Positions 52,784 to 62,541 of a stretch of 64,000 nt of DNA are shown piece after piece; positions within the stretch are counted from its first letter, which is position 1, and the number at the start of each line of letters is the position of its first letter. A program made the translations under genes and the position numbers. The notes under the pieces were generated by a model, which was not told the origin of the DNA, made no database searches, and saw only the letters and a program-made list of their open reading frames with translations. Source of the DNA: Armatimonadota bacterium (GTDB lineage Bacteria; Armatimonadota; Zipacnadia; UBA1398; JAKPQA01); contig JAKPQA010000090.1 of the NCBI GenBank assembly GCA_029547025.1, forward strand, positions 1-64,000. The letters run 5' to 3'.

Positions 52784-54190
52784 GTGGGACTGATCGTGGG
52801 CGCACTGGGTCATCTGGCGGTGGTCCTGCCGCTCCTGAGCCTCATTGCGGCAATGAGTGGTTGCGGCTCGGGGCAGAACCCGCCCCCTCCCGGCGTCGGA
52901 CTGGGGACGCCGATCCGCACCGCCATCGCGATTGGCCCCGCCGGCTCACCAGAACCGAACCTGACGTCGCTCATCGCGGGACCTCGGGGTCTCGTGTTCG
53001 GCTGCACCGAGGAGAACGGCTGGATCGTCATCCTCGATCCGATCACGGGCAGATCCATGCAGTGGAACGCGGGTCATACGTCGCCGACGCCGACCTCCGG
53101 TGCCTATGAGGGTGACATCACCGATCTGACGGCCTGGGAGGAGTCCGGGCGCATCGTCATCATCGCCTGCCAGGCGTACCCCGCCGCGATCTACCGGTAC
53201 TCGTTCCTGGTGGACGCCTCCGCTACGGGCAGCGCGGCGCTGCCGGAGCCCGGGGACATCAGCGGCGAGTGCGTCTATGAGAACCCCGAGTGGGCCCGGA
53301 TCCACTCGGTAGCCCGCTCCGCGGCGTCCGGCCTGCTCCTGGCAGGGTCGCACCACGGCGAGGGGGCCATCGTCGCCAGTCGTGACGGAGGGTTCACCTG
53401 GGAGATTCTGGACTATATGTCCACCGTGCCGGGCCTGAATGTGGACGGGCTGAAGGCGGTGGAGCACAGCGCGTGGTCGGTCTCGGGCCTGCACTGGATC
53501 GATGGCACCTGGTTCGCATGCCTCTTCAACTCGTTCGTGCTCGAGGCGGAGATCGGGCTGAGCGGCACCCAGCGGCACTACGCCAATGCCGTGTTCTACT
53601 CGCGTGATGAGGGCGCGTCGTGGGCGCTGAGCACGGTAACACGCACGTCGCCGTTGCCGGACACCGTGCAGGCGGCCGTGGATCAGGACCGAGCGAAGGG
53701 CCGGCTGCCTGAGCCGTTCTATGGGCTCATCAACGAGCGAATGCAGAGCCTGGTGCGCGGAACGAACGGTCGGCTGTACGCCACCACCACGTTCGACTAC
53801 ACCACCGACCTCTCGGGCGGCGGGCGTGTCTACGCCTCGGCCGACGGTGGCACGACGTGGACTGAGACGGCACGGCTCGAGGGGTTCACTGACGCGAACA
53901 TCATTGCGCTGCCGAATGGGCTTCTCGTGGCGGGCACGATGACGAAGCTCGAGGAGCTGCCCACCAGTCAGGCCGCGGCCACGGCCGACCTATGGGTCTC
54001 CGACGACAACGGCCAATCCTTCAGTCACTTCGCCACCGTGGCGAGTACGACATCGAAGTCGACGATCCACCCGGGCTTCTACGTGATTGGTGTCGCGTCT
54101 ATGGCCTACGCGTCGGGCCACCTGGTGGTGGGGACCGTGAACGAGTCGGCTGGCGGGAGCGCCGAGATCCTTCTGGTGCCGGTGACCTGA
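52784..54190 (+). CDS. Beta-propeller lipoprotein (BNR-like)
   Basis: This 468-residue protein starts at GTG 52784 (GGAGGG 6 bases upstream) and has a signal with lipobox SLIAAMSGC near residue 26. The mature part contains repeats of Asp-box type ([45 protein letters not shown]) characteristic of a sialidase-like propeller, with no catalytic residues recognised. It stands 58 bases before the Wzy-like gene, so it may be co-transcribed with it and serve the cell surface. A TTG at 52769 is an alternative start. Confidence 0.82.
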   Translation: MGLIVGALGHLAVVLPLLSLIAAMSGCGSGQNPPPPGVGLGTPIRTAIAIGPAGSPEPNLTSLIAGPRGLVFGCTEENGWIVILDPITGRSMQWNAGHTSPTPTSGAYEGDITDLTAWEESGRIVIIACQAYPAAIYRYSFLVDASATGSAALPEPGDISGECVYENPEWARIHSVARSAASGLLLAGSHHGEGAIVASRDGGFTWEILDYMSTVPGLNVDGLKAVEHSAWSVSGLHWIDGTWFACLFNSFVLEAEIGLSGTQRHYANAVFYSRDEGASWALSTVTRTSPLPDTVQAAVDQDRAKGRLPEPFYGLINERMQSLVRGTNGRLYATTTFDYTTDLSGGGRVYASADGGTTWTETARLEGFTDANIIALPNGLLVAGTMTKLEELPTSQAAATADLWVSDDNGQSFSHFATVASTTSKSTIHPGFYVIGVASMAYASGHLVVGTVNESAGGSAEILLVPVT

Positions 54191-54248
54191 GGTCGGTTGC
54201 GCGCGCTCGCGAACCATTCCCGATGGCTGAGGAGGCCAGGGCCGCTCG

Positions 54249-55703
54249 ATGCTCGAGGACGGTAGAGCTTACGCGATGGGTGCCGCCGCCATCATGGTGC
54301 TCCTTATCGTGGCCCAGCGGCGCCTGATCTTCTCGCCCAGCGTCCTCGGAGTGTACTGCACGGCGACGTTGATCTTCACCGTTGTCGGCGTGTTGGTCAT
54401 GCCCTTCGTCCGGCCTCACCTGCGCGCCATATTCCCCCGGCTGCTTCTGCAGGGCCTGACGGGCCGCGACTTCCTCTATGCCTACATCATTGTCGTGGGC
54501 GGATTGGCCGTTGTGTTAGCGAGCTACCAGGCCGCGCACGCCATCTCGCATGGGGGGCGATTGTGCCGCCAGGGCCCACGGCTGGTGGGGCGGGTGAAGG
54601 GGAGTGTCCTGGACTTCTCGTTGTCGGCTTTGGTGGTTTGGGCCTCCCTCAGCGCCTTGGTGACGGCAACGATGCTCTTCCAGTACCGGTCGAGCATCAG
54701 GCTGGGTGTTGTGGAGGGGTTCATCGCCGCCAGTCCCGGCGCCGTGTTCACCGTTCGGCGGTCCATCGACAGCAACTATCCGCTGATCCTGATGACCCGG
54801 ACCATCTTGCCGTTCTACTGTGTCGCCGCGTGGTTGGCGTGGCGGGTGACGGGCTGGCGATGGGTTCGGCGGTTCGCCATCGGCATGATCGCCATGTCTC
54901 TCGTGATGCTGTTCTCGATCTTCGCCAAGGGGGCGTTGGTCGCGTACTTGCTGATGCTGGCCGGGCTGGGCGCATGGGGTTACTCGCGGCGGGGATTCCC
55001 GCGCTCGGGCCGCCAGACCGAGGGGTTCTCCCTGCCCACCCGCAAGTTGGCGCTGTACTTCACAGGGGCGTTCGTCGTGCTGTGCCTGTTCTACTATGTC
55101 TCGACGCCCGCGGCCCGGCACGCGGGCAAGGGACCTCTGTCGGCGGTGGGGACGGTGCTGAGCATCTCACTGACGCGCCTCTTCGGACGCTTGGCCCTTG
55201 AGATGCCCATGTACACTCATTTGTTCCCGGACGTGCACGAGCACTATGGGCTGACAAACGTCGGGCTGCTGAACCGGCTCTGGGGAGCCGAATTCTTCCC
55301 GGACACTTTCTACGTGTTTAGCGCATTCTCGGATTCGCCCATCGCCGGCTCGGCCGCCGTCCCTGCCCTGGGTGACTTCTACGGCCAGTTCGGCTTCCTT
55401 GGGTGGTTCATTGGGGCCTGTGTGCTGGGGGTCCTATTGCAGTGCGCCGACTCGATTCTGGTGACCGTCCGGGACCGTCCCAGCGGCGTGCTGCTGGTGG
55501 TGGCCGGCATGACCTTCGCGTACTATCTGACCCAGGCCAACCTGCCTCGAGCCGCGCTGGGCTACGGCGGCGTGCTGTACCTCTTGCAGTGGTTGTCCCT
55601 CGCCCCGGGGTCGCTCAGAGCGATGTGGGTCCGGCCGCGTCGCCCACCGGCGTACCGGCTATCGGCTGCCCGTGGCGGAGCCAGTTCCAGGCCTCCAGCA
55701 TGA
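54249..55703 (+). CDS. Wzy-like polysaccharide polymerase, copy 1
   Basis: This 484-residue protein has about 11-12 membrane segments and a large loop with the conserved stretch HYGLTNVGLLNRLWGAEFF and PDTFYVFSAFSD and GDFYGQFGF, as in oligosaccharide repeat polymerases (O-antigen polymerase/WzyE-like). It would join repeat units on the periplasmic side. It is clearly homologous to the second copy at 57413; the PALGDFYGQFGF region is nearly identical. Its last 89 bases overlap the 3' end of the convergent Wzx-like gene. Confidence 0.75.
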   Translation: MLEDGRAYAMGAAAIMVLLIVAQRRLIFSPSVLGVYCTATLIFTVVGVLVMPFVRPHLRAIFPRLLLQGLTGRDFLYAYIIVVGGLAVVLASYQAAHAISHGGRLCRQGPRLVGRVKGSVLDFSLSALVVWASLSALVTATMLFQYRSSIRLGVVEGFIAASPGAVFTVRRSIDSNYPLILMTRTILPFYCVAAWLAWRVTGWRWVRRFAIGMIAMSLVMLFSIFAKGALVAYLLMLAGLGAWGYSRRGFPRSGRQTEGFSLPTRKLALYFTGAFVVLCLFYYVSTPAARHAGKGPLSAVGTVLSISLTRLFGRLALEMPMYTHLFPDVHEHYGLTNVGLLNRLWGAEFFPDTFYVFSAFSDSPIAGSAAVPALGDFYGQFGFLGWFIGACVLGVLLQCADSILVTVRDRPSGVLLVVAGMTFAYYLTQANLPRAALGYGGVLYLLQWLSLAPGSLRAMWVRPRRPPAYRLSAARGGASSRPPA

Positions 55704-57189
55704 AGGGGCACGGCGCGTAGCGAACCAAGATCGCCGCCCCACCGGCGATGGCAGCGGCCAGGATGCTCACGCCTTCAATGCCGCCGAGTTGGTCGGCCCA
55801 TGTACTCAGCGCATAGAGGGCCGTGCCGACGGCCGCAACCTGAGGAAGGCCCCAGTAGGCCACCGGCTTCAAGTAGTCCCGCGCCCAGATCACGGTCAGG
55901 ATCCCCATCACCCACATGCACGCGGTGATGGCCACGCGCACGGCGACGGGCTGCGCCATGGTCCGCGCGCATGCGTAGTAGACCACCAAGTGCACGGCGA
56001 TGGCCGTGAGCAGTGTGTAGAGGTTATAGGGCGTCTTCCAGCGCATCTCGATCGCCCCGCGGAGGGCGTAGAAGATCGACAGAGGCAGCACACTCCAGCA
56101 GAGAACCGAGAAGTGGGCGCTGGTTCCGGCGATGGTCTCGGGCTTCGCGAGCCACAGCCTGAGCAGCTGATCCCGCCAGGGCACCAGGCCGGCGGTGAAC
56201 AGGACTGAGGCGATGAACGCCATTCCGAACAGCATCTTCACCGCCCGCTCGATGGACGTCTCGTCACCCGACCCCACGTACCGTGCCGTGAGCGCCGACG
56301 TGAGCTTGGTGATGGGGCCCAAGAGGGCATTGAGCACTCTCAGCATCGTGAGGGCGATGAGTAGGCTGCCGGCCTGCTTCGGGTCGGCCCTGAGGAGCCA
56401 CGGGCCGATGATCAGGACGCTCATGTCGAGGCCCGAGATCACGCCCCGGGGTAGGCCATAGGTGATGAAATCGCTGCGGACGTCGCGCCACGGCGGGGCA
56501 TCCCCTCCCCGGGCTCGCCATGGGCTCTGGCAGTACCAGGCTACCACCGCGGCACTCAGAACCGTGGCGCCGACCGCCTGTCCAGCGATCAGGTTGAGGG
56601 GTGTGGAGCGGCTCCCGAGCACCACCAGCAGTCCGAGGAAGAACCCGCCCACCTCCATTCCGGTCACGACGCCCGCCCAGACCATCCGCTGCTCGGCCAG
56701 GAGTGTGGAGTGTGCGATGAGGATGCCGACCATGCTGAGCATGAGCGCCACAGACCACACGACCATGGTGGGCCCGGCCGATGCTCCGGGGAAGCATAGA
56801 CTCGCCAGCATGGGCTGGAACAGGAATGCGGCCGGCAGGATGATGGCCGTGAGGAGCCCCCACACGGCCGCGGCGAAGACGACGTAGCGGCGCTTGGCCG
56901 CTGGGTTCTTGGCGTAGAGTCCGACGTAGCGGATCAGTGTCTGCGACACGCCGAGCTGGGCGAGGCTCGAACCGGTTCCACTGAGGCGCCGGGCGATCAT
57001 CAGCAGCCCCAACGCCTCAGCCGACAGCAGATGGTCCGCCTGGCGGATGGCGAACATCATTGCCGCTGTGCTGAACATCACGGTCGCGTAGTAGACGAGC
57101 AGTCCGGCCCGGAACGCGGTCCGCGACCCGTTCTGAGGCTGGGCGGCCGTGTCTTTGGCCTGCAGGACCATGGGGAGAGGATCACGCAT
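55615..57189 (-). CDS. Wzx-like oligosaccharide flippase, copy 1
   Basis: This 524-residue protein has about 12-14 membrane segments in the MVF/MATE-type order seen in polysaccharide flippases (LLAEQRMVWAGVVTGME, YGLPRGVISGLDMSVLIIG and KLTSALTARYVGSGDE). It should move the lipid-linked repeat across the inner membrane. The ATG at 57189 is chosen; a -10-like TATTAT ends 9 bases upstream with no ribosome site, so the transcript may be nearly leaderless. An ATG at 57171 is an alternative. It shares strong identity with the copy at 58833. Confidence 0.85.
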   Translation of the reverse strand: MRDPLPMVLQAKDTAAQPQNGSRTAFRAGLLVYYATVMFSTAAMMFAIRQADHLLSAEALGLLMIARRLSGTGSSLAQLGVSQTLIRYVGLYAKNPAAKRRYVVFAAAVWGLLTAIILPAAFLFQPMLASLCFPGASAGPTMVVWSVALMLSMVGILIAHSTLLAEQRMVWAGVVTGMEVGGFFLGLLVVLGSRSTPLNLIAGQAVGATVLSAAVVAWYCQSPWRARGGDAPPWRDVRSDFITYGLPRGVISGLDMSVLIIGPWLLRADPKQAGSLLIALTMLRVLNALLGPITKLTSALTARYVGSGDETSIERAVKMLFGMAFIASVLFTAGLVPWRDQLLRLWLAKPETIAGTSAHFSVLCWSVLPLSIFYALRGAIEMRWKTPYNLYTLLTAIAVHLVVYYACARTMAQPVAVRVAITACMWVMGILTVIWARDYLKPVAYWGLPQVAAVGTALYALSTWADQLGGIEGVSILAAAIAGGAAILVRYAPCPFMLEAWNWLRHGQPIAGTPVGDAAGPTSL

Positions 57190-57198
57190 GGTGCACTG

Positions 57199-57204
57199 AT
57201 AATA
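57199..57204 (-). promoter_or_regulatory. -10-like TATTAT directly upstream of the flippase start
   Basis: On the minus strand TATTAT ends 9 bases before the ATG at 57189. No good -35 element is found at the expected spacing and there is no ribosome site. Confidence 0.35.
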
Positions 57205-57412
57205 CCTTCCCATCTGAACTCGCGTCCGAGCATGAGGCGACTCGGCGTCTGGCAGACGGATGCCCACCCAGCTCAGTGTGCGACCGACGTGCCGATTCCT
57301 GCGGGGTCATCTGAGTGCCCGCCGATGCTCGGTGGGCCACGGCCTCGACCCGCGCCGGAGGCCATGGTATACGTGGGAGCCGAAGGACGTCATCTGCGGG
57401 GGGAGGTGAAAA

Positions 57413-58873
57413 GTGGACTTCCTAACCGATGGCAGAGGCTACTCCGTCGGCGCAGCACTCGTTGTCGTTGTCATCATGTTGGCGCAGTGGCGGGTCATCC
57501 TCTCGGCAAGCCTGATCGGGGTCTTCTGTACGGGCACCCTTGTCTTCACCATCGTGGGGCTGCTGCTCATGCCGTGGATGCGCCCCTACCTACCTACCTG
57601 GTTCCCGCGGCTCCAGCTCGAGGCGATCGGGGGACAGGACTATCTGTACGCCGACCTCCTGATGGTGGGCGGACTGGCATTGGTCTTGATGGCCTATCAG
57701 GCATCACACGCGCTCGCGCACCATGGACGTCTCTGCCGCACCGGGCCACGGCTCACGGCACTGATGAGGACCTCCCGTGTGGATTTCTCGCTCCCGGCGC
57801 TCCTCGTGGCAACGCTGGCAGCGCTGGCCGCGAGCGTGGCGCTCATGCTGCAGTACCGTTCGCAGATCGAAGTTGGTCTTGTCGAGGGCTTCCTGGGGGC
57901 GAACCCGCTCGCCATGTTCGTGGCGCGGCGCGAGGTGGGCGAGAACTACGCGTTGTTCCAGCTCGTGCAGAACGTGCTCCCGTACTATGCCGTCGCCATG
58001 TGGCTGGTGTGGCGCGTGACCGGTCATCGACCGATCCGCGGGGCCGCCCTTGTCGCATGCACGGCGGCCGCCGTGATGCTCGTGTTCCTGTTCCAGAAGC
58101 GGCCCCTGCTGGTGTTCCTGCTGATGCTCGGGCTTCTGAGTGCCTGGGGTCCATCGTGGCGGCGCGCGTTGGAGCGTCGGCGGAGGTCGGTGCGGCCTCG
58201 GGCCTCCGCAGTACGAGTCGTGTTGTTCGGGTCGCTGCTGTTCGCATTGCTGTGCGTTCTTTACTTTTTTAGTACTACTGTAGTCCGTGGAGCCCCCGGC
58301 GGGCTGGTGGGTGCAGTCGGCACGCTCGGACAGATCGCGCTGACCCGCGTTGTGGGCCGGCTGGCCTTGCCGGTGCCGATGTACACCCATGTCTTCCCGG
58401 GGATCCATGAACACTACGGGCTGAGCAATGTGGGGTTGCTCGGCCGCCTCTGGGGAGCCGAGTTCTTCCCTGACACCTTCTATGTGTTCAGCGTCTTCTC
58501 GAACAGCGGCATCTCGGGCTCGGCGGCGGTGCCAGCGCTGGGCGACTTCTACGGCCAGTTCGGTTTCACCGGATGGTTCGTCGGCGCTTGCCTTCTCGGC
58601 GTGGCGCTGCAGTGGGGCGACTCGGTCCTGGTGCGGGTGCGCGATCGTCCCAGTGGCGTACTACTGATCATGGCGGCGATGATCTTCGCCTACTACCTGA
58701 CGCAGGCGAACCTACCGAGAGCGTTGCTCGGCTACGGCGGGGTGGTGTTCCTCGCCCAGTGGCTGCTCCTGGCCCCGGCATGCCTGCGCCGGACATGGCG
58801 CCGCACTCGCCCGGTGGCCCAAACGGGCGTTGCTAGCGCCGCCGAAGGAGCCACACCCGCAAGTCGGCGATGA
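57413..58873 (+). CDS. Wzy-like polysaccharide polymerase, copy 2
   Basis: This 486-residue polytopic protein resembles copy 1 over its length: HYGLSNVGLLGRLWGAEFF, PDTFYVFSVFSNSGISG and PALGDFYGQFGF are almost the same. It starts at GTG 57413 with GGGAGG 7 bases upstream. Its 3' end overlaps the convergent second flippase gene by 41 bases. One or both copies may polymerise different linkages. The region 58258-58290 of the helix linker has an unusual AT-rich run (ttctttacttttttagtact). Confidence 0.75.
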   Translation: MDFLTDGRGYSVGAALVVVVIMLAQWRVILSASLIGVFCTGTLVFTIVGLLLMPWMRPYLPTWFPRLQLEAIGGQDYLYADLLMVGGLALVLMAYQASHALAHHGRLCRTGPRLTALMRTSRVDFSLPALLVATLAALAASVALMLQYRSQIEVGLVEGFLGANPLAMFVARREVGENYALFQLVQNVLPYYAVAMWLVWRVTGHRPIRGAALVACTAAAVMLVFLFQKRPLLVFLLMLGLLSAWGPSWRRALERRRRSVRPRASAVRVVLFGSLLFALLCVLYFFSTTVVRGAPGGLVGAVGTLGQIALTRVVGRLALPVPMYTHVFPGIHEHYGLSNVGLLGRLWGAEFFPDTFYVFSVFSNSGISGSAAVPALGDFYGQFGFTGWFVGACLLGVALQWGDSVLVRVRDRPSGVLLIMAAMIFAYYLTQANLPRALLGYGGVVFLAQWLLLAPACLRRTWRRTRPVAQTGVASAAEGATPASRR

Positions 58874-60365
58874 ACGGGCACCTGGCGGACCGAACGAGGA
58901 CCGCCACGCCCGAAGCAGCTGCTGCCGCGGAGGCCGCTGGTCCGGCCGCCCCCCGAACACCCGCGCCCCACAGGTTGACGGCGAAGATGGCCGCGCCGAT
59001 GAGCGCCAGCTGCGGCAGCCCCCAGTATGAGACGGGTCTCAGGTACTGCCGCGTCCACACCATGGTGAGCAGCCCCATGACCCACAGGCTGGCCATGAGC
59101 GAGGCCCGGACGGCAGGCCCCGGTGGCATGTAGCGCGCGAAAGCATAGTAGCCCACGATATGGACACCGATGGCGGCGGCCAGCGTGTACAGGTTGTAGG
59201 GCGTCTTCCATCGCACCTCGATGACGCCGCGCAGAGCGTAGAACACCGTGAGCGGGAGTACGCCCCAGCACAGCACCGAGAAGTGCACCCAGGTACCCTG
59301 GATCGTCTCGTCTTTGGTGAGCCACGACGCGATCAGGTAGCGTCGCCACGGTACGAGCACGGCCATGAACAGCACGGAGCCCACCAGAGCGACACCAAAC
59401 AGCATCCGGACGGCCCGCTCGATCGAACGCTCATCGCCGGAGCCGACGAACCGAGCTGTGAGCGCTGACGTGAGCTTGGTGACCGGCCCAACGAGCGACT
59501 GCACGATCCGCAGGAGCGTCAGGGCCAGCAGCAGGTTACCGGCGTCCTGCGGGTCCGATCGCAGCAGCCATGGGCCGATGACCAGCACGCTCATGTCGAG
59601 GCCGGTGATGATGCCCCTCGGCAGCCCGTAGGTCACGAAGTCGCCGCGGATGGTGCGCCACGAGGCGGCGGCACCGCCTCGCGGCCGCCCTGGTCCAAGG
59701 CAGTACCAGAGGACTACGGCGGCGCTGAGGACCGTAGCGCCGACGGCCTGGTAGGCGACCAGGTTGAGCGGCGTCGATTCGCTCCTGAGCACCAGCAGCA
59801 GCCCGAGCATGAAGCCGCCGTTCTCCATCCCCGCCACGAGCCCGGCCCAGACCATGCGCTGTTCAGCCAGCAGAAGCGAGTGCGCGATGTAGATGGCCAT
59901 GATGCTGAACATCAGCAGCACGGACCACACGGCCATGGCGCCGCCTGCCGACGTGTCCGGGAACCACCAGCCGGCGAGGAGCTCCTGGTAGGCGATGGTG
60001 ATGGGGAGGCAGATGGCGAGCAGCGCGACCCACGCCCAGGCCGCGAAGGCAACATACCGCCGCTTGGTGGCGGGCTCGTCCGCGTGCATCCCCACGTAGC
60101 GGAGTAGCGTCTGCGAGGTCCCGAGCTGCACCAGGTTGGAGCCGGTGCTGCTGAAGCGTCGGGATAGCATCAGCAGGCCTAGCGCCACCGAGGTCAGTAG
60201 GCCATCCGCCATCCGCGTAGCGACCATCATCGAGAGGGTGCCCGCGATCACGGTGGCGTAGTAGGCGGCCAGGGCCACTCGGAACCTCGATCCCGCGGGC
60301 GCGACCGGTGCGCGCTTGGCCCTCTCCGGGCCGGTGGGTCCGGTGTCGTTGGGGTAGCTAGACAT
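58833..60365 (-). CDS. Wzx-like oligosaccharide flippase, copy 2
   Basis: This 510-residue polytopic protein aligns with copy 1 throughout (LLAEQRMVWAGLVAGME, YGLPRGIITGLDMSVLVIG and KLTSALTARFVGSGDE). It should flip a lipid-linked repeat unit. The ATG at 60365 overlaps the bi-domain dehydrogenase stop by 8 bases; a GTG one codon earlier is also possible. This flippase is the third gene of an operon with a heparinase-like protein and the dehydrogenase. Confidence 0.85.
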   Translation of the reverse strand: MSSYPNDTGPTGPERAKRAPVAPAGSRFRVALAAYYATVIAGTLSMMVATRMADGLLTSVALGLLMLSRRFSSTGSNLVQLGTSQTLLRYVGMHADEPATKRRYVAFAAWAWVALLAICLPITIAYQELLAGWWFPDTSAGGAMAVWSVLLMFSIMAIYIAHSLLLAEQRMVWAGLVAGMENGGFMLGLLLVLRSESTPLNLVAYQAVGATVLSAAVVLWYCLGPGRPRGGAAASWRTIRGDFVTYGLPRGIITGLDMSVLVIGPWLLRSDPQDAGNLLLALTLLRIVQSLVGPVTKLTSALTARFVGSGDERSIERAVRMLFGVALVGSVLFMAVLVPWRRYLIASWLTKDETIQGTWVHFSVLCWGVLPLTVFYALRGVIEVRWKTPYNLYTLAAAIGVHIVGYYAFARYMPPGPAVRASLMASLWVMGLLTMVWTRQYLRPVSYWGLPQLALIGAAIFAVNLWGAGVRGAAGPAASAAAAASGVAVLVRSARCPFIADLRVWLLRRR

Positions 60366-62541
60366 CACGGATGATCCAGGCTCGGGTCCGAGCGCTCTGG
60401 TAGCTGCTGACCGCTAGCCAGGTGGCCACGAGCCCCGCTCGAGCGTCGGCGCCAGCCACCGGGTGCGGCCGGCCGCGCACCGCGGCGGCGAACTCCTTGA
60501 GTTCCTCGAGCTGCCCCTTATCGCCGCGGGCTCCGCGACCGGCAGCGGCCCGCCCCCCGAAGCAACGGAGCGTGCGGAAGTCATCGCACACGGCCGCGCG
60601 CCCGTTGCGGAACACCTCGATGTACTCCTTGCCCATACCGGCGTGCCCGAGTGCCGTGTAGGTGATGTGTGCGGTCGATCCATCCGGGTAGCGGACCAGC
60701 ACCTCGCCATTGGGGTTCGTCACTTCGTTGTCGCCGCAGAACATGGCACAGACGGCCTCGGGCTCTTCGCCGACGAACCAGTTGCAGAGGTCGAAGAAGT
60801 GGACACCCTCGCCCAGGAATCGGCCGCCTTCCTCAGCGGTGTTGCTCCAGTGGCCGCCGACGGCACCCACGTTCACGCGCACCGAGATCATGCATGGGCC
60901 CAGGGTGCCGACCGCTTGCCGCATGGCCCGGAGGTAGGGAGAGAAGCGGCGGTTGAAGCCGACTCGGACGATCCGGCCGGCACGTTCAGCGGCGGCCAAG
61001 ACCGCCTGGCCATCCTCCACCGTGGTGGTCATGGGCTTCTCGACGAACACGTGCTTTCCCGCTTCGAGCGCGTCGATGATGATCCGCCCGTGGCTGGCAT
61101 GCCGGGTGGAGATGATCACGGCGTCGATGGCGCGGTCGGCCAGTACGTCGCTGTAGTCGCTCGTGGCCATCTCGGCCCCGATCTTGCGCGCCACGACTCC
61201 GGCCGTCCCTCCGGAACGGCTGGCAACGGCCCGAATGCGGAAGAGACCAGGGAGTCTCCGCAAGTTGGGGATGTGCACGGCCTTGGCAAAGCCACCGACG
61301 CCGATGAGGCCAATACGCAGCGGTGGGTCGGCCGAGGCCGTCCCTGTGGCCCCGGGCACGGAGGCGCGAGGGAACTCGATCCGCCGGGGCGCCGTGGTCT
61401 CCGGCCCGGAGGTCGCGGCTCCATAGTCGAACAGCACACCGTAGGTGCTGGCGTCGCCGGACTTGACGCGGAGGTACGCCTCCCTGGCCTCGGAGACTGG
61501 GTAGGTGGCCGTGATGAGAGGGCCCACGTCTACGGCTCCGCGGGCAAGCAGGTCGAGGAAGTACGCCAGGTTGCGGCCCTCAGTCCACCGCACGTAACCA
61601 TAGGGGTAGTCGTGTCCCTGAATCTCGTACTGGTTGTCGTACCGGCCCGGGCCATAGGAGCAGGACAGGCGCAGTTCGAGCTCCTTGGCATACATCCTCG
61701 AGCGGTCGAGCCCCAGGCCGACGTCGCCCACCACCGAGACCCTGCCGCGCACGCGGCAGAGGTCAAAGGCCAGGTTCACCGGTGCATGGCTCTCGGTTGC
61801 CGCACAGACCACAACGCCATCCAGCCCCCGACCGGCGGTGCGATCCAACACGCGAGCCACGCTGTCGGTGTCCGGCGAGGCCCAGGCGTCAACACCGGGC
61901 ACATTGGACGCGACTCGGGCCCGCTCGGCACTCAAGTCGGTGCCCACCACGGAGTAGCCCATGGCCGCCAGGGCGCGGACACAGATCTGGCCTACCAGCC
62001 CCAGGCCGATGACGCCGACCCACTCGCCCGGAGTTAGTTCGAGTCGCCGGATGCCCTGGATGGCAATGCAGCCCAGCGCGGCGAACGATGCGGCCGACAT
62101 CGGCACTCCGTCGGGGATCCGTGCCACCAGGTTCCGGGGTACGGCCACATACTCGGCGTGGTTCGCCAGTCCCGCGCCCATGCAGGCCACGTGGTCCCCG
62201 ACGCGGTACGGCATGTGGGCGTGGTCGACCTCGACCACTTCGCCCGCACACGAGTAGCCCATCGGTGTGTGGTCGGCGAGCTTGTGCCGGATGATCTCCA
62301 TGGCGCGGGCGTAGCCCTGGTCCTGGGCCAGCTGCCAGGCCTGGTGGATCCGGTCTTTCGAGCCCATGGCCTTCTCGTAGAGGCCCAGCAGGCCGGCGCG
62401 GCGGGTGACGGCGGCGCCCTCGGTGCCGCTACTGATCAGCGAGTAGGCGTTCCGGACGAGCACGGAGTCACGGAGGCGTAACGGTACAGGCACATCGAAC
62501 ACGTCGATCTGCCCGGCCCCCGACATGAACACCTGCTTCAT
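60358..62541 (-). CDS. Bi-domain dehydrogenase: zinc-type MDR plus Gfo/Idh/MocA
   Basis: This 727-residue protein joins an N-terminal medium-chain alcohol-dehydrogenase-like domain (residues about 1-360: YSLISSGTEGAAV, PMGYSCAGEVVEV, GVIGLGLVGQICVRALAAMG) to a C-terminal Gfo/Idh/MocA domain (from about 385: LRIGLIGVGGFAKAVHIPNL, EKPMTTTVEDG and GVHFFDLCNWFVGEEPEAV). This fusion is known in polysaccharide clusters, where it is thought to oxidise and reduce a nucleotide sugar or carrier-linked sugar. The typical catalytic-zinc cysteine is not evident in the first domain. ATG 62541 overlaps the upstream heparinase-like gene as ATGA. Confidence 0.92.
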   Translation of the reverse strand: MKQVFMSGAGQIDVFDVPVPLRLRDSVLVRNAYSLISSGTEGAAVTRRAGLLGLYEKAMGSKDRIHQAWQLAQDQGYARAMEIIRHKLADHTPMGYSCAGEVVEVDHAHMPYRVGDHVACMGAGLANHAEYVAVPRNLVARIPDGVPMSAASFAALGCIAIQGIRRLELTPGEWVGVIGLGLVGQICVRALAAMGYSVVGTDLSAERARVASNVPGVDAWASPDTDSVARVLDRTAGRGLDGVVVCAATESHAPVNLAFDLCRVRGRVSVVGDVGLGLDRSRMYAKELELRLSCSYGPGRYDNQYEIQGHDYPYGYVRWTEGRNLAYFLDLLARGAVDVGPLITATYPVSEAREAYLRVKSGDASTYGVLFDYGAATSGPETTAPRRIEFPRASVPGATGTASADPPLRIGLIGVGGFAKAVHIPNLRRLPGLFRIRAVASRSGGTAGVVARKIGAEMATSDYSDVLADRAIDAVIISTRHASHGRIIIDALEAGKHVFVEKPMTTTVEDGQAVLAAAERAGRIVRVGFNRRFSPYLRAMRQAVGTLGPCMISVRVNVGAVGGHWSNTAEEGGRFLGEGVHFFDLCNWFVGEEPEAVCAMFCGDNEVTNPNGEVLVRYPDGSTAHITYTALGHAGMGKEYIEVFRNGRAAVCDDFRTLRCFGGRAAAGRGARGDKGQLEELKEFAAAVRGRPHPVAGADARAGLVATWLAVSSYQSARTRAWIIRDV

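Noticed and set aside
60463-62037. 524-codon plus-strand open frame
   Set aside because: It is antisense to the bi-domain dehydrogenase and shows no domain of its own.
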